From the NCBI GenBank assembly GCA_949878435.1, contig CATLAK010000016.1:16342-80341 (forward strand): a stretch of 64,000 nt of DNA. Direction: 5' to 3'. The position numbers were made by a program, and so were the translations under genes. Of this stretch, positions 28,605-38,105 are shown piece after piece. How positions within the stretch are numbered: position 1 is the first letter of the stretch; the number at the start of each line of letters is the position of its first letter. The DNA is from an uncultured Lachnospiraceae bacterium. Lineage in GTDB: Bacteria > Bacillota > Clostridia > Lachnospirales > Lachnospiraceae. The notes under the pieces are model-generated. The model searched no databases. It was not told where the DNA came from and saw only the letters and a list, made by a program, of their open reading frames with translations.

Positions 28605-29476
28605 TACAGTTAAAGGAACCTGAGCTTACCATGAAACGCCAGGTGGACAAAATAAGAAAAGAATACGGGCACAAGGCGGCATCCCATGCATTTGCCTCTC
28701 TTTATATCTGGAAGAAGGAAATGGGGCTGCAAATTCATATGGATGAGCAGGCTTTCACGGTAAAATTCGGACTGCGGGGAGAACATGCCTGGTTTTTTCC
28801 GTGCGGAGAGACGAAGGCAGTTAAGCGTTTGGTAAAAGAGGTTCTTGCAGAAGATGAGGAAGCTGTGTTCTACTATATGAGGGAGCAGGACCGGGATCTC
28901 TTAGAGCAGGATTTCCCGGGGCAATTTTCAATCCGGGAATGTGAGAATGACACGGAATATCTGTATGACAGACGGCAGCAGCAGGAGCTTAAAGGAAAGA
29001 AATTTTCTGGTCAGCGGAATCATATCAACCGCATAAAGATCGATTACAGGCTGGACGCAAAGAAGCTGGATGCATATGTTTTGCGGGATGTATTGGAGGT
29101 GAACCGGTTTTGGGAAAGGCGTTCTAAAGAAGAAGCCGGACTTAAGGATGAACAGGCGGGACATCTTCTGCTTACCAATAGCGGACAATTGGATGTAACA
29201 GGTGTTCTGGTGAGGGTGGATGATGAACCTTTTGCCATCGCGGCAGGATATCCTTTGAGCGAAGATACGTTTGACCTTGCACTGGTAAAGCAGGTAAAGT
29301 GTCTGACAGGTTTATCTGTTTACACCAGAAATCAGCTGATCCAGTTATTGCCGCAGCAGTATAGGTGGCTCAATGCAGAAGAGGATTTAGGGGTGGAGGG
29401 GCTGCGTACCATGAAAAGGCAGATGCGTCCCGCAGATTATGTAAAGATGTATCAGGGATTTTTGAATAAAAATTAG
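28601..29476 (+). CDS. DUF2156-type (MprF C-terminal-like) protein
   Basis: Resembles standalone DUF2156 proteins (GLKDEQAGHLLLTNSGQLDVTGVLVRVDDEPFAIAAGYPLSEDTFDLALVKQ...); ATGA overlap with the formyltransferase. Confidence 0.7.
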   Translation: MIQLKEPELTMKRQVDKIRKEYGHKAASHAFASLYIWKKEMGLQIHMDEQAFTVKFGLRGEHAWFFPCGETKAVKRLVKEVLAEDEEAVFYYMREQDRDLLEQDFPGQFSIRECENDTEYLYDRRQQQELKGKKFSGQRNHINRIKIDYRLDAKKLDAYVLRDVLEVNRFWERRSKEEAGLKDEQAGHLLLTNSGQLDVTGVLVRVDDEPFAIAAGYPLSEDTFDLALVKQVKCLTGLSVYTRNQLIQLLPQQYRWLNAEEDLGVEGLRTMKRQMRPADYVKMYQGFLNKN

Positions 29477-29492
29477 GAAAGAAGGCAGGGAA

Positions 29493-30056
29493 ATGGAAGA
29501 AACATTCTTAAGAGAAATTAAGGAACAAGCACGAGGGGCAGCCTGTGAATTGATTGGCAAGGCACATCTGGAGAAGGGAGATATCCTGGTGGTGGGGTGT
29601 TCTTCCAGCGAGGTGACGGGAGAGAGGATAGGGACTTCTTCCAGCTTAGAGACGGCGGAAGCGGTATTTGAGGGTATCTATGATGCCGTCAGGGAAAACG
29701 GTCTTTATCTTGCCGCGCAGTGCTGCGAACATTTAAACAGGGCGGTCATCATTGAAAAGGAGCTTGCCAAAAGAGAGCGGCTGCCTATCGTCAATGTGGT
29801 TCCTCAGCCCAAGGCAGGAGGATCTTTCGGGACTATGGCTTACAAGCGGTTTTCCCATCCTGCGGCAGTGGAGCATATCAGGGCGCAGGCGGGAATGGAT
29901 ATCGGCGATACGCTGATCGGCATGCACCTTGCGGAAGTGGCGGTTCCGGTCCGATTATCTGTCAAGGAGATTGGACAGGCGCATCTGGTTTGTGCCAGGA
30001 CAAGAGGGAAATTTATTGGCGGCGAGAGAGCCGTTTATGATCAGGAAATGTTGTAG
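29493..30056 (+). CDS. UPF0340/TIGR01440 (YwlG-like) protein
   Basis: DILVVGCSSSEVTGERIGTSSSLETAEAVFEGIYDAV...AAQCCEHLNRAVIIE. Confidence 0.88.
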   Translation: MEETFLREIKEQARGAACELIGKAHLEKGDILVVGCSSSEVTGERIGTSSSLETAEAVFEGIYDAVRENGLYLAAQCCEHLNRAVIIEKELAKRERLPIVNVVPQPKAGGSFGTMAYKRFSHPAAVEHIRAQAGMDIGDTLIGMHLAEVAVPVRLSVKEIGQAHLVCARTRGKFIGGERAVYDQEML

Positions 30057-30088
30057 AGACAGAAACCTGGGAGAAAAAGGAGGGGACC

Positions 30089-31219
30089 ATGGAAAACGAA
30101 AGTCAAAGCTATGGACAGGGAGATGGCGGGGAGAACCTGTATGGATATACGGGAAACCCCTTTGAGCAGATGGATTACGGTCTATGTAAGAGGTGCAGGC
30201 GCAGAACCATAGACAGGAGTGAGAATCCTGCTTCAGAATTATGTAAGGAGTGCAGGGAAGAACTGATTAAATTAAAGATACCGCCAGTGTTCTATTTATT
30301 TGCGGCGATTACCCTTTTCCTCATGGTGTTCACGATTCTGCCTTCTATGCGAGGATTTGTAAATGTCTTTTCCTACAAAAACGCGGAGGAGACCTCGGAG
30401 GAAGGGTTCGTAATAACAATCATGGATAATCTGGTCTCCATTCTGGATGAAAATCCTGACAATATAGATGTGGCGATAGAACTTACAGACGTGGCGATGC
30501 GGTACAGTTATTATGAATATGCCGCCTACGCCATAGAAAACTTTTTAGTAGGACAAGAAGTGCCTGATAAGGCATATTACCGGATCAACGGATACATAGA
30601 TGAACTCAATACCTATTATGACACCCTTGAGTTAAGCGACAGTATCTGGCAGGAGCTGGCTGACGAATGGGAAGATGAGGAGGATGTCTCCGTCATACTG
30701 AGTGCTTATCGGGAAAAGCTTTCGGCGTACTTAGGGGATGAGGACTATGACCAGGCATTGCTTTATTATTATCTGGGGAGTACCACAGAGGACGCAGAGA
30801 GCAGTATCGCATATCTGGAGGAATGTGTGGCGATTAATCCCTGTTATTATGAAGCCCAGGCGCAGATTGCCGTTTACCGCCGCAGGCAGGGAGATCTTGA
30901 TAAGGCAAGGGAAATCTTAGAGGCGGTCTATGCCACGAATAAAGAGGACTATTCCATCCTGCGGGCTTACGCCACGCTGGAACTTGCCCAGGGAAACGTA
31001 AAGGACAGCATGGATTATGCACGGAGGGCTTACGAGGCATACCCGGAGGGTAATTTCGTGGTGGATACCTACGCGGTCGCACTGGCGGCGAACGACAGGT
31101 TAGAGGAAGCGTGGGAGCTGGTGGAAGAATATGAAGACGAAGGATATGAATTTGACGACGACCTTTATGACTTCCTTGACGGAAAGATAACGCTGGAAGA
31201 CTATTATATAGGGGAATAG
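30089..31219 (+). CDS. Zinc-ribbon, single-TM, TPR-repeat protein
   Basis: CKRCRRRT...CKECREE Cys pairs, TM PPVFYLFAAITLFLMVFTIL, TPR-like helices in the C-terminal half. Confidence 0.75.
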   Translation: MENESQSYGQGDGGENLYGYTGNPFEQMDYGLCKRCRRRTIDRSENPASELCKECREELIKLKIPPVFYLFAAITLFLMVFTILPSMRGFVNVFSYKNAEETSEEGFVITIMDNLVSILDENPDNIDVAIELTDVAMRYSYYEYAAYAIENFLVGQEVPDKAYYRINGYIDELNTYYDTLELSDSIWQELADEWEDEEDVSVILSAYREKLSAYLGDEDYDQALLYYYLGSTTEDAESSIAYLEECVAINPCYYEAQAQIAVYRRRQGDLDKAREILEAVYATNKEDYSILRAYATLELAQGNVKDSMDYARRAYEAYPEGNFVVDTYAVALAANDRLEEAWELVEEYEDEGYEFDDDLYDFLDGKITLEDYYIGE

Positions 31220-31231
31220 GAGGCGATAAAG

Positions 31232-31789
31232 ATGATTATACCGGGGATATTAATATCGATTGTAACTTTTCCGGGGGTTGCCGTGCATGAGCTGGCACAC
31301 CAGATCTGCTGCAGGATCTGCAGGATACCGGTCTATGAGGTGAAATACTTTCAGGTGAGCAATCCCTGCGGTTACGTCCTGCATGAAGCCACTTCCAACC
31401 CATGGAAAAATCTGCTTACAAGTTTAGGTCCGTTCTTTTTTAATACCATCCTTGGCATGCTGATCACGCTGCCTGCCTATGCCAATGTATTTGACTACAA
31501 CTATGTTGGCGGCACGCTGGGTCCTTATGTCACTGTAAGCAGCTGGCTGCTCTATTGGCTGGGCGTATCGATTCTGATGCATGCCTTTCCCAGCACAGGG
31601 GATGCCCAGGCGCTGGTGGCGAGCGTGCTTAAAAATAAAGAAGTCGGGGTGTTTGCGAAAATCGTGACGGCGCCCTTTATCGGTCTGATTTATTTAGGGG
31701 CAATCGGCTCTATGGTCTGGCTGGATTTGCTTTATGGTGTGGGAATGTCGGTGGTGCTTCCCAAGCTGCTTGGTGCGCTGTTATTTTAA
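31232..31789 (+). CDS. Integral membrane protein with HExxH motif (M50-like)
   Basis: PGVAVHELAHQICCRICRIPVYEVKYFQ plus several hydrophobic segments. Confidence 0.65.
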   Translation: MIIPGILISIVTFPGVAVHELAHQICCRICRIPVYEVKYFQVSNPCGYVLHEATSNPWKNLLTSLGPFFFNTILGMLITLPAYANVFDYNYVGGTLGPYVTVSSWLLYWLGVSILMHAFPSTGDAQALVASVLKNKEVGVFAKIVTAPFIGLIYLGAIGSMVWLDLLYGVGMSVVLPKLLGALLF

Positions 31790-31802
31790 GGAGAGGGACT
31801 TC

Positions 31803-32309
31803 ATGCTGAAGCTGATTTTGGTGGATGACGAGTGGATCATATTGAAGGGATTAGAGACAACCTATGATTGGGGAAGCATGGGGTGTGAGGTCGCGGGCAC
31901 TGCGACCAGTGCAGAGGCGGCTTTGGAATTGATTAAAGAAAAGCAGCCGGATGTGGTGATCACAGATATCCAGATGCAGGAGATGAGTGGATTGGCGCTT
32001 CTTGAGAAAGGGAAACAAATCAAGGAAGATCTCCAATTCATTATTATGAGCGCTTACAGGGATTTTGAATATGCGCGCATTGCCTGTGAAAGGGGAGCGT
32101 TCTCCTATCTGCTCAAGCCCATAGAGGAAGAAAAGCTGGAGCAGGTGATGGGGGAACTTCAAAAGAAGATAAGCAAAGAAACGGCGCTGCAAAAGGAACA
32201 TGAGAACTGGCGCCAGCTTTTGCTGGAGGAAAATATAGGATTGTCCGGCATCCTTTTGCAGAAGAAGAATCGGCAGTTGAAACATATAGCCTCTCCAGCA
32301 GAATTTTAA
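31803..32309 (+). pseudogene. YesN-type response regulator truncated after the receiver and linker; AraC-type DNA-binding domain absent
   Basis: MLKLILVDDEWIILKGLETTYDW...DVVITDIQMQEMSGLALLEKGKQ; ends ...LLQKKNRQLKHIASPAEF with no HTH before histidine kinase sequence begins. Confidence 0.75.
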
Positions 32310-32428
32310 ATAGCTATGTAGAGGAGGGTTTTTCTAAAATTGAATCAGAAACAGAGAGCTTTGTTTTTGATTCTGTCATTCAGCGTTCGCTGGAGCCCAC
32401 ACCGCTTACCTATCTGGAAGAGAGCCGG

Positions 32429-33928
32429 ATGTCTAATGTGTGGAACCGTATCAGCAGTAAGTATGTGAAAAATGGCGTGTATCTGGACAATAAGGGACAT
32501 GCTTACATAAAAGGAAATCGCGGGCTTACCTTTTCATGGGATGCTTATGAGGCGAGCAAGCTGTTTTTAGCAACGCAGGAAAGCTATGGAAAATTGCAGT
32601 GGGTCTGGACGGAGGATACGATTTTCGGAACGGGAGAGACTGGTATTTTTTTGATCAGGAATGTGAGAAATGTGGACCGACCGGAACTTTCGGGTGTTCT
32701 GATTCTTCAGATGAATTCTTATTTGATGGAGGAGGCTATGAAGAAGGCAGATGCTTCCGAGCAGTTGTTTTATTATATCTTTGATGGAGAAGGGCAGCTT
32801 TGTTATGAAAAAGGCTGGGAAAAGGGAGACGAAGAAAAACAGCAGGAGCAGATCAAACGGATTGCAGAGGTATTGGATTTTTCTAAAAAATCAGAAATTG
32901 AGGTAAATCCGGTGCAGGGCGGAATTTTATTTTCCTGCTATGAACCTGGGTTTGGACTTACAGTGGTTACGGAGGTTCCTGACAATGTGATTTACGAGAT
33001 GACCAGGCTGGTAAATCTGACGTTACTTCTGATAGCTGCCGTGATGTTTCTGATAGCCGCCGCTGCCAGTTTGGGAATGGCATATCATTTTACGAAGCCT
33101 ATTTCAGAGATCAGCCAGACCATGGAGCATTTTGATGGAAGCAGCTTTGATGACAAAATTAAGATCAATACGAGGACGGAGCTTGATACGATAGGAAGCT
33201 CCTACAACAGCATGCTTTCCCGCATGGAACAGCTTGTGCTGAAGGTGAAGGAAAAGGAGAGGGAGGTCTGGTCGTTGGAGCTGGATTCTCTCTATTATCA
33301 ATTAAATCCTCACTTCCTCTATAATACACTTGATAATATTTATATGATGGCACGTATTGCAAAGCAGAAGGAAATCATGAATATGATCCATGCTTTGTCC
33401 AGGCTTTTGAAGATCAGCTTAAATAAGGGTGATGGAATGCTTACGGTGGAGGAAGAATTGGAGCATGTGGCGTCTTATCTGGAGATTCAGAAAATGCGTT
33501 TTGGGGATAAGTTCCGTTATCAGGTGAAATGTGAGGAGGACGTGAAGAACTATCAGACCATGAAACTTTTGTTACAGCCGATTGTGGAAAACAGCGTAAA
33601 GTACGGATTTGCAGGCATGCAGTCAGAAGGCGTTATTTTCATCAGCGCAGGGCTGCAGGAGGGAAGAATCTGCTTTTCCGTTTACAATAATGGGAAATCA
33701 ATTGAGAAGGAAAAGCAGCATCAGTTAAATCATCTTAAGCAGATGGCGCCGGATGGATTGAAGGAAAGTCTGGTTACGGAAAAAGGAGGATTCGGCATCT
33801 ATAATATTGTGACCAGAATGCGGATGAAGTATGGAGAGGCGTTTGATATCGTGTATTCCGTGCCGGAGGGCGGGGGAACCTTATGCACGCTCTATCTGCC
33901 TCTCATATCCCCGAAAAAAGCTGTTTGA
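32429..33928 (+). pseudogene. YesM-type sensor histidine kinase lacking its normal N-terminus (first TM)
   Basis: HAMP, LDSLYYQLNPHFLYNTLDNI and QPIVENSVKYGF present. The frame stays kinase-like upstream of the first Met (SLSSRILNSYVEEGFSKIESETESFVFDSVIQRSLEP from about 32285) and then runs into RR-coding sequence. May still be translated. Confidence 0.7.
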
Positions 33929-33943
33929 CGAATAGGAAAAGAG

Positions 33944-33979
33944 AAATATCAAAAAATAAACTTTTGTAAATATCAAAAA
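33944..33979 (+). promoter_or_regulatory. Two direct repeats AAATATCAAAAA, 24 bp apart, upstream of the ABC sugar transporter
   Basis: Exact 12-mers at 33944-33955 and 33968-33979. Confidence 0.5.
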
Positions 33980-34106
33980 GTATATTTACAGGAGTTTATT
34001 TTTTTATATTCTGCATTTTATTTTTGCTACAGGTAAAAAGAACAAAACTGTTATACTCTACCTATCAAGCGGAACAATAGGTAAACAACATAAAGGAGGA
34101 TAAGAG

Positions 34107-35482
34107 ATGAAGTTAAAAAACTGACAGCGCTTGTATTGGCGATGTCCATGATCGTTACTTTGAGTGCATGTGGAAGCGGGGCGCCGGCAGCGGAGGGCGG
34201 CACGGAGACAACACAGGAGAATGGAGGAACAGAGGATTCCGGCAATTCTGATGTGGGAGAAGGAGGAGAAATCACTTTTACTTATCTGGAATTAGGGGAT
34301 CAGGGAACAGGTCTGGAGGATTTTTATAGAGAGGTAGTGGATGATTTCAATAATAACAATAAAGGAACTTATGCGGTAGATGTGGAGTGGATGCAGGGAA
34401 GTTCCCCCGACTATAATAATAAGCTCAGAATGCTTAACGCAGCAGACCAGCTTCCCACAATTTTTGATGCAGGTGGAGAGATTTCTTTATATAACACCTT
34501 GAAAAATAATGGGCGTCTGGTAGATGTAAAGCCTTATATCGATGCAGACCCTGAGTGGAAGGCGCGTCTGGAGGATGATTGCACAGAGCAGTTTATAGAA
34601 GACGATGGAGCAATTTATATGGTGCCTGAGGCAGCCATGTGTCCGGTTGGAATTTTCTGGAATAAGGATTTGTTTGCAAAGGCAGGAATCGAGAGTTTTC
34701 CCGAAACATGGGATGAATTCTGGGAAGCGTGCGATACCCTGCAGGCAGCCGGGATCACGCCGTTAGCCCTGCAGACGGCAGGCTCTGCATGGACTAGTAT
34801 GATTATTGCAACCAGTTATATGTCTTCCAGTCAGGAAGGAATTGACTTTATGAATCTTAGCTTCCCGGAAACATATGATACGCCAGAATTTCGTGAAATG
34901 ATGGAGGTTTATGTAAAGTTGTTCCAGTATTGTAACCCTGATGCCATCGGAGGCGACTATTCACTGGCACAAAATCATTTTACCAATGAAGAAGCAGCCA
35001 TGATGATCAATGGCGCATGGATGATGGAGACGCTGCGCGACACAAATTATTCTCCGGAAGGGTTTGAGCAGCATGTGGGATTTACCACGCTGCCCGGTAA
35101 GACCGTGGTATATTCCTGGAACCAGGTAGGACGCGTAATCAGTGCCAGCGCTACAGAAGAGGAAATCGAGGCAGCGGTAGAATATATGAAGACTTTAAGC
35201 ACGCAGGAGCATGTAATCCGCTATTTTGAGCTTACCGGAGGCTATTCCAGCAAGGTTGAACTTCCGGAGGAAACTTATAATAACTTAATGCCCACGATGA
35301 AGGAATACGCAGATATGTTCAAGGATATCGATCATGTAATTCCCAACTATCAGACACAATGGAACTCGATTATCTTAAACGAAGTATTTACCACAGATCT
35401 GCCTGCGCTGGTACAGGGCTCTATTGATATGGACCAGTTCATTCAGATTATGGACGATGCAGTAAAACAGTACGAAGAATAA
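34107..35482 (+). pseudogene. ABC sugar transporter solute-binding lipoprotein, frameshifted in the signal peptide (A6 tract)
   Basis: AAAGGAGG RBS and ATG at 34107 read ATGAAGTTAAAAAACTGA. One extra A gives MKLKKLTALVLAMSMIVTLSACGSG in frame with the long ORF (34136..35482). Confidence 0.8.
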
Positions 35483-35485
35483 AGG

Positions 35486-35520
35486 TTACGGGGATTGTGC
35501 TTTTAGGGTACAACCCCCGT
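35486..35520 (+). terminator. Intercistronic stem-loop between solute-binding protein and permease genes
   Basis: ACGGGGATTGT ... ACAACCCCCGT; the position is typical of SBP/permease attenuating or stabilising hairpins. Confidence 0.5.
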
Positions 35521-35565
35521 TCTAATCAGAAAGCTATGCTTTAGGCATGTGGAACGGAGGCAGAT

Positions 35566-36444
35566 TTGAGAAAGAATAGTACAAGTACAAAAATATGGAT
35601 TATTTTATTTCTGATTCCGACGGCAGCCGTATTCTGCCTGCTGTTTGCAGTACCGCTTTTTACGACAGTCGTTTCCAGTTTTACGAAATGGAACGGAATG
35701 GAACCAATGAAGTTTGTGGGGCTGGATAACTATATTAAGATTTTTCAGTCCAAGGATTTTCTGACAGCGCTGAAAAACACCCTGATATGGGCAGCGGCAG
35801 CCGCCTTTATACATGTACCCTTTGGCGTCATCGTCTCTTTGGTGCTCTTTAGAAAGAGAAAAGGATGGAAATTCGTCCGCTCTTCCTTTATGATTCCCAA
35901 CATGATCTCAAAGACAGCGCTTGCCTTAATGTTTACCTTTATATTCAAGCCCGATGTGGGAATCTTAAATTCTTTCCTGCGGGGAATCGGTCTGGAAAAA
36001 TGGACTCACAACTGGCTGCAGGAAGAAGCTACAGCGCTTTTTTCTATCACGAATATTTGGCTTTGGTATGCGGCGCTGATTACGCTGATTACCTTTTCAG
36101 AACTTACCATGATTTCCTCAGGGCTGGCGGAATCCGCTAAGATTGACGGGGCAACGGATCTGCAGATCGATCTGCTCATTTATTTGCCGCTGCTAAAGAG
36201 AATCATTGGAACGGGGGTAGTGATTGCGGTAGTAGGGGTGTTCAAAGAGTTTGAGACTATCTTTATCACCACCAACGGAGGACCGGGCAATGCTACCATG
36301 AATCTGGCAATGATGATGTATAACAGAATCATGAATTCAAGTCAGTATGGGTATGCAAATGCGCTGGGCGTACTCTTGCTGCTACTGTCAATCGGCGTTC
36401 TGGTGATCTGTAATAAACTGTTTGCAATGGATAAAGAAGATTAG
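35566..36444 (+). CDS. ABC sugar transporter permease (MalF/UgpA-like)
   Basis: Multi-TM protein with EAA-like loop (SGLAESAKIDGATDLQIDLLIYLPLLKRI); TTG start. Confidence 0.9.
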   Translation: MRKNSTSTKIWIILFLIPTAAVFCLLFAVPLFTTVVSSFTKWNGMEPMKFVGLDNYIKIFQSKDFLTALKNTLIWAAAAAFIHVPFGVIVSLVLFRKRKGWKFVRSSFMIPNMISKTALALMFTFIFKPDVGILNSFLRGIGLEKWTHNWLQEEATALFSITNIWLWYAALITLITFSELTMISSGLAESAKIDGATDLQIDLLIYLPLLKRIIGTGVVIAVVGVFKEFETIFITTNGGPGNATMNLAMMMYNRIMNSSQYGYANALGVLLLLLSIGVLVICNKLFAMDKED

Positions 36445-36453
36445 GAGGCGTAT

Positions 36454-37287
36454 ATGAAAAAGAAGCATAAGGCAGGAAAAACCGTCTTTGAATATGCAGT
36501 CATGCTGATTGTTGTGTTTGTCGCTCTGCTGCCGGTCGTCTGGGTGCTTGTTTCCTCGTTTAAGACCAACAAGGAAATTCTTTCCTCATCCTTTTCTCTT
36601 CCCACCAGTCTGTATCTGGGAGGGTATAAGGAGGCATTAAGCAAAGTAAATATACCTGCGCGGTTTTTAAATTCACTCATTGTGACGTCTGTCAGCACTG
36701 TAATCGGAGTGACGATTTATGCGATGGCGGCGTATGTGCTTGCGAGAAAGAATTTTATTGGAAAAGGGATTATTTTTACCATATTCATCTCTTCTATGCT
36801 GATTCCCGGCAATGCACTTTTACAGCCCATCTTTTTGATGATGGTCCGCATGGGACTGTATGATACCAAGGCAGGGCTGATTCTGGTGTACATAGGATTT
36901 GGGATGCCCATTTCACTGTTTCTGTTAAGAAGCACCTTCCTTGGATGTCCGAAGGAGTTAGAAGAGGCAGCCGCGATCGAGGGAGCAGGTTTTTTGAGAA
37001 CCTTCTGGTCGGTCATGTTGCCCCTTGCGAAACCGGCATTGAGCAGCTCGGCAATTCTGATGTTTTTGGGAAATTGGAATGAACTGGTCTTTGCATTGCT
37101 TCTGACATCAAGCGAAAAGAACCGCACACTGCCGCTTACCATGAAGTTTTTTACCACTACCTTTGGATTCGATTATTCGGCAATGCTTGCAGCCTTAGTA
37201 CTCTGCATGTTGCCCACGATTATCGTGTATTTATTCTTACAGAGACAGATTATGGAAAGTATGATTGCCGGTGCGGTGAAAGGTTAA
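36454..37287 (+). CDS. ABC sugar transporter permease (MalG/UgpE-like)
   Basis: Multi-TM; EEAAAIEGAGFLRTFWSVMLPLAKPAL. Confidence 0.9.
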   Translation: MKKKHKAGKTVFEYAVMLIVVFVALLPVVWVLVSSFKTNKEILSSSFSLPTSLYLGGYKEALSKVNIPARFLNSLIVTSVSTVIGVTIYAMAAYVLARKNFIGKGIIFTIFISSMLIPGNALLQPIFLMMVRMGLYDTKAGLILVYIGFGMPISLFLLRSTFLGCPKELEEAAAIEGAGFLRTFWSVMLPLAKPALSSSAILMFLGNWNELVFALLLTSSEKNRTLPLTMKFFTTTFGFDYSAMLAALVLCMLPTIIVYLFLQRQIMESMIAGAVKG

Positions 37288-37299
37288 AAGGAGGAGACT

Positions 37300-38100
37300 A
37301 TGGCATTATTTCAAATATCCTATCCGTCAAAAGTTCTCAGAAGAGAAGCCCTTTTAAGTGTCTGCCTTCCTAATGTACGTTTTAAGGACGCCGCAAAGGA
37401 AGTTTATGATTGGAAGAAAAAGTTTGCGGTCTTATATCTTTTACACGGCGCAGGCGGCAATCATTTGGACTGGATCCGTTATTCCTGCGTGGAGAGGCTG
37501 GCAGATGAATATCAGGTGGCGGTCGTGATGCCCGCTGCGGACTTGGGATTTTACACAGACATGAAGTATGGAAGCCCTTATTTTACGTATGTGGCGGAAG
37601 AACTGCCGCGATATATGGAAAAGGTATTTCCTATTTCCGACGATCCGAGGGAACGTTTTGCGGCAGGTCTTTCCATGGGAGGCTATGGGGCGATGAAGCT
37701 TGGACTGACTTATCCTGAGCGTTTTGCCGCTGTGGCAAGCATGTCAGGAGTTCTGGATGTGAAAGGGCTTATGAGAGAAGAGGAACTGGCAAGAGAGATA
37801 GAATTAGATCAGGTGCTTGGGTGGTGCTATGGCAATCTTGCCGGGGCTAAGACACAGGAAAATGACTTGTGTTCGCTGTTAGAGCGCGCAGCAGAGCGCC
37901 GGGCGAAACTTCCCAGGCTCTTTCAGTGTGTGGGGACGGAAGACTTTCTGTATGAGATTAATCAGACGTTTCTAAATAAGGCAAAAGAACTGAAAATAGA
38001 TCTGGTATATGAAGAAGAACCCGGCATTCATGAATGGGATTATTGGGAAAAAAAGCTGCCCCGTGTTTTTGAATGGATGTTTTCGGAAAGAAAGGGATAG
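37300..38100 (+). CDS. Esterase, EstA/esterase D-like alpha/beta hydrolase
   Basis: VLYLLHGAGGNHLDWIRYSCVERLADEYQVAVVMPAADLGFYTDM...AAGLSMGGYGAMKLGL. Confidence 0.85.
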   Translation: MALFQISYPSKVLRREALLSVCLPNVRFKDAAKEVYDWKKKFAVLYLLHGAGGNHLDWIRYSCVERLADEYQVAVVMPAADLGFYTDMKYGSPYFTYVAEELPRYMEKVFPISDDPRERFAAGLSMGGYGAMKLGLTYPERFAAVASMSGVLDVKGLMREEELAREIELDQVLGWCYGNLAGAKTQENDLCSLLERAAERRAKLPRLFQCVGTEDFLYEINQTFLNKAKELKIDLVYEEEPGIHEWDYWEKKLPRVFEWMFSERKG

Positions 38101-38105
38101 TAAGA

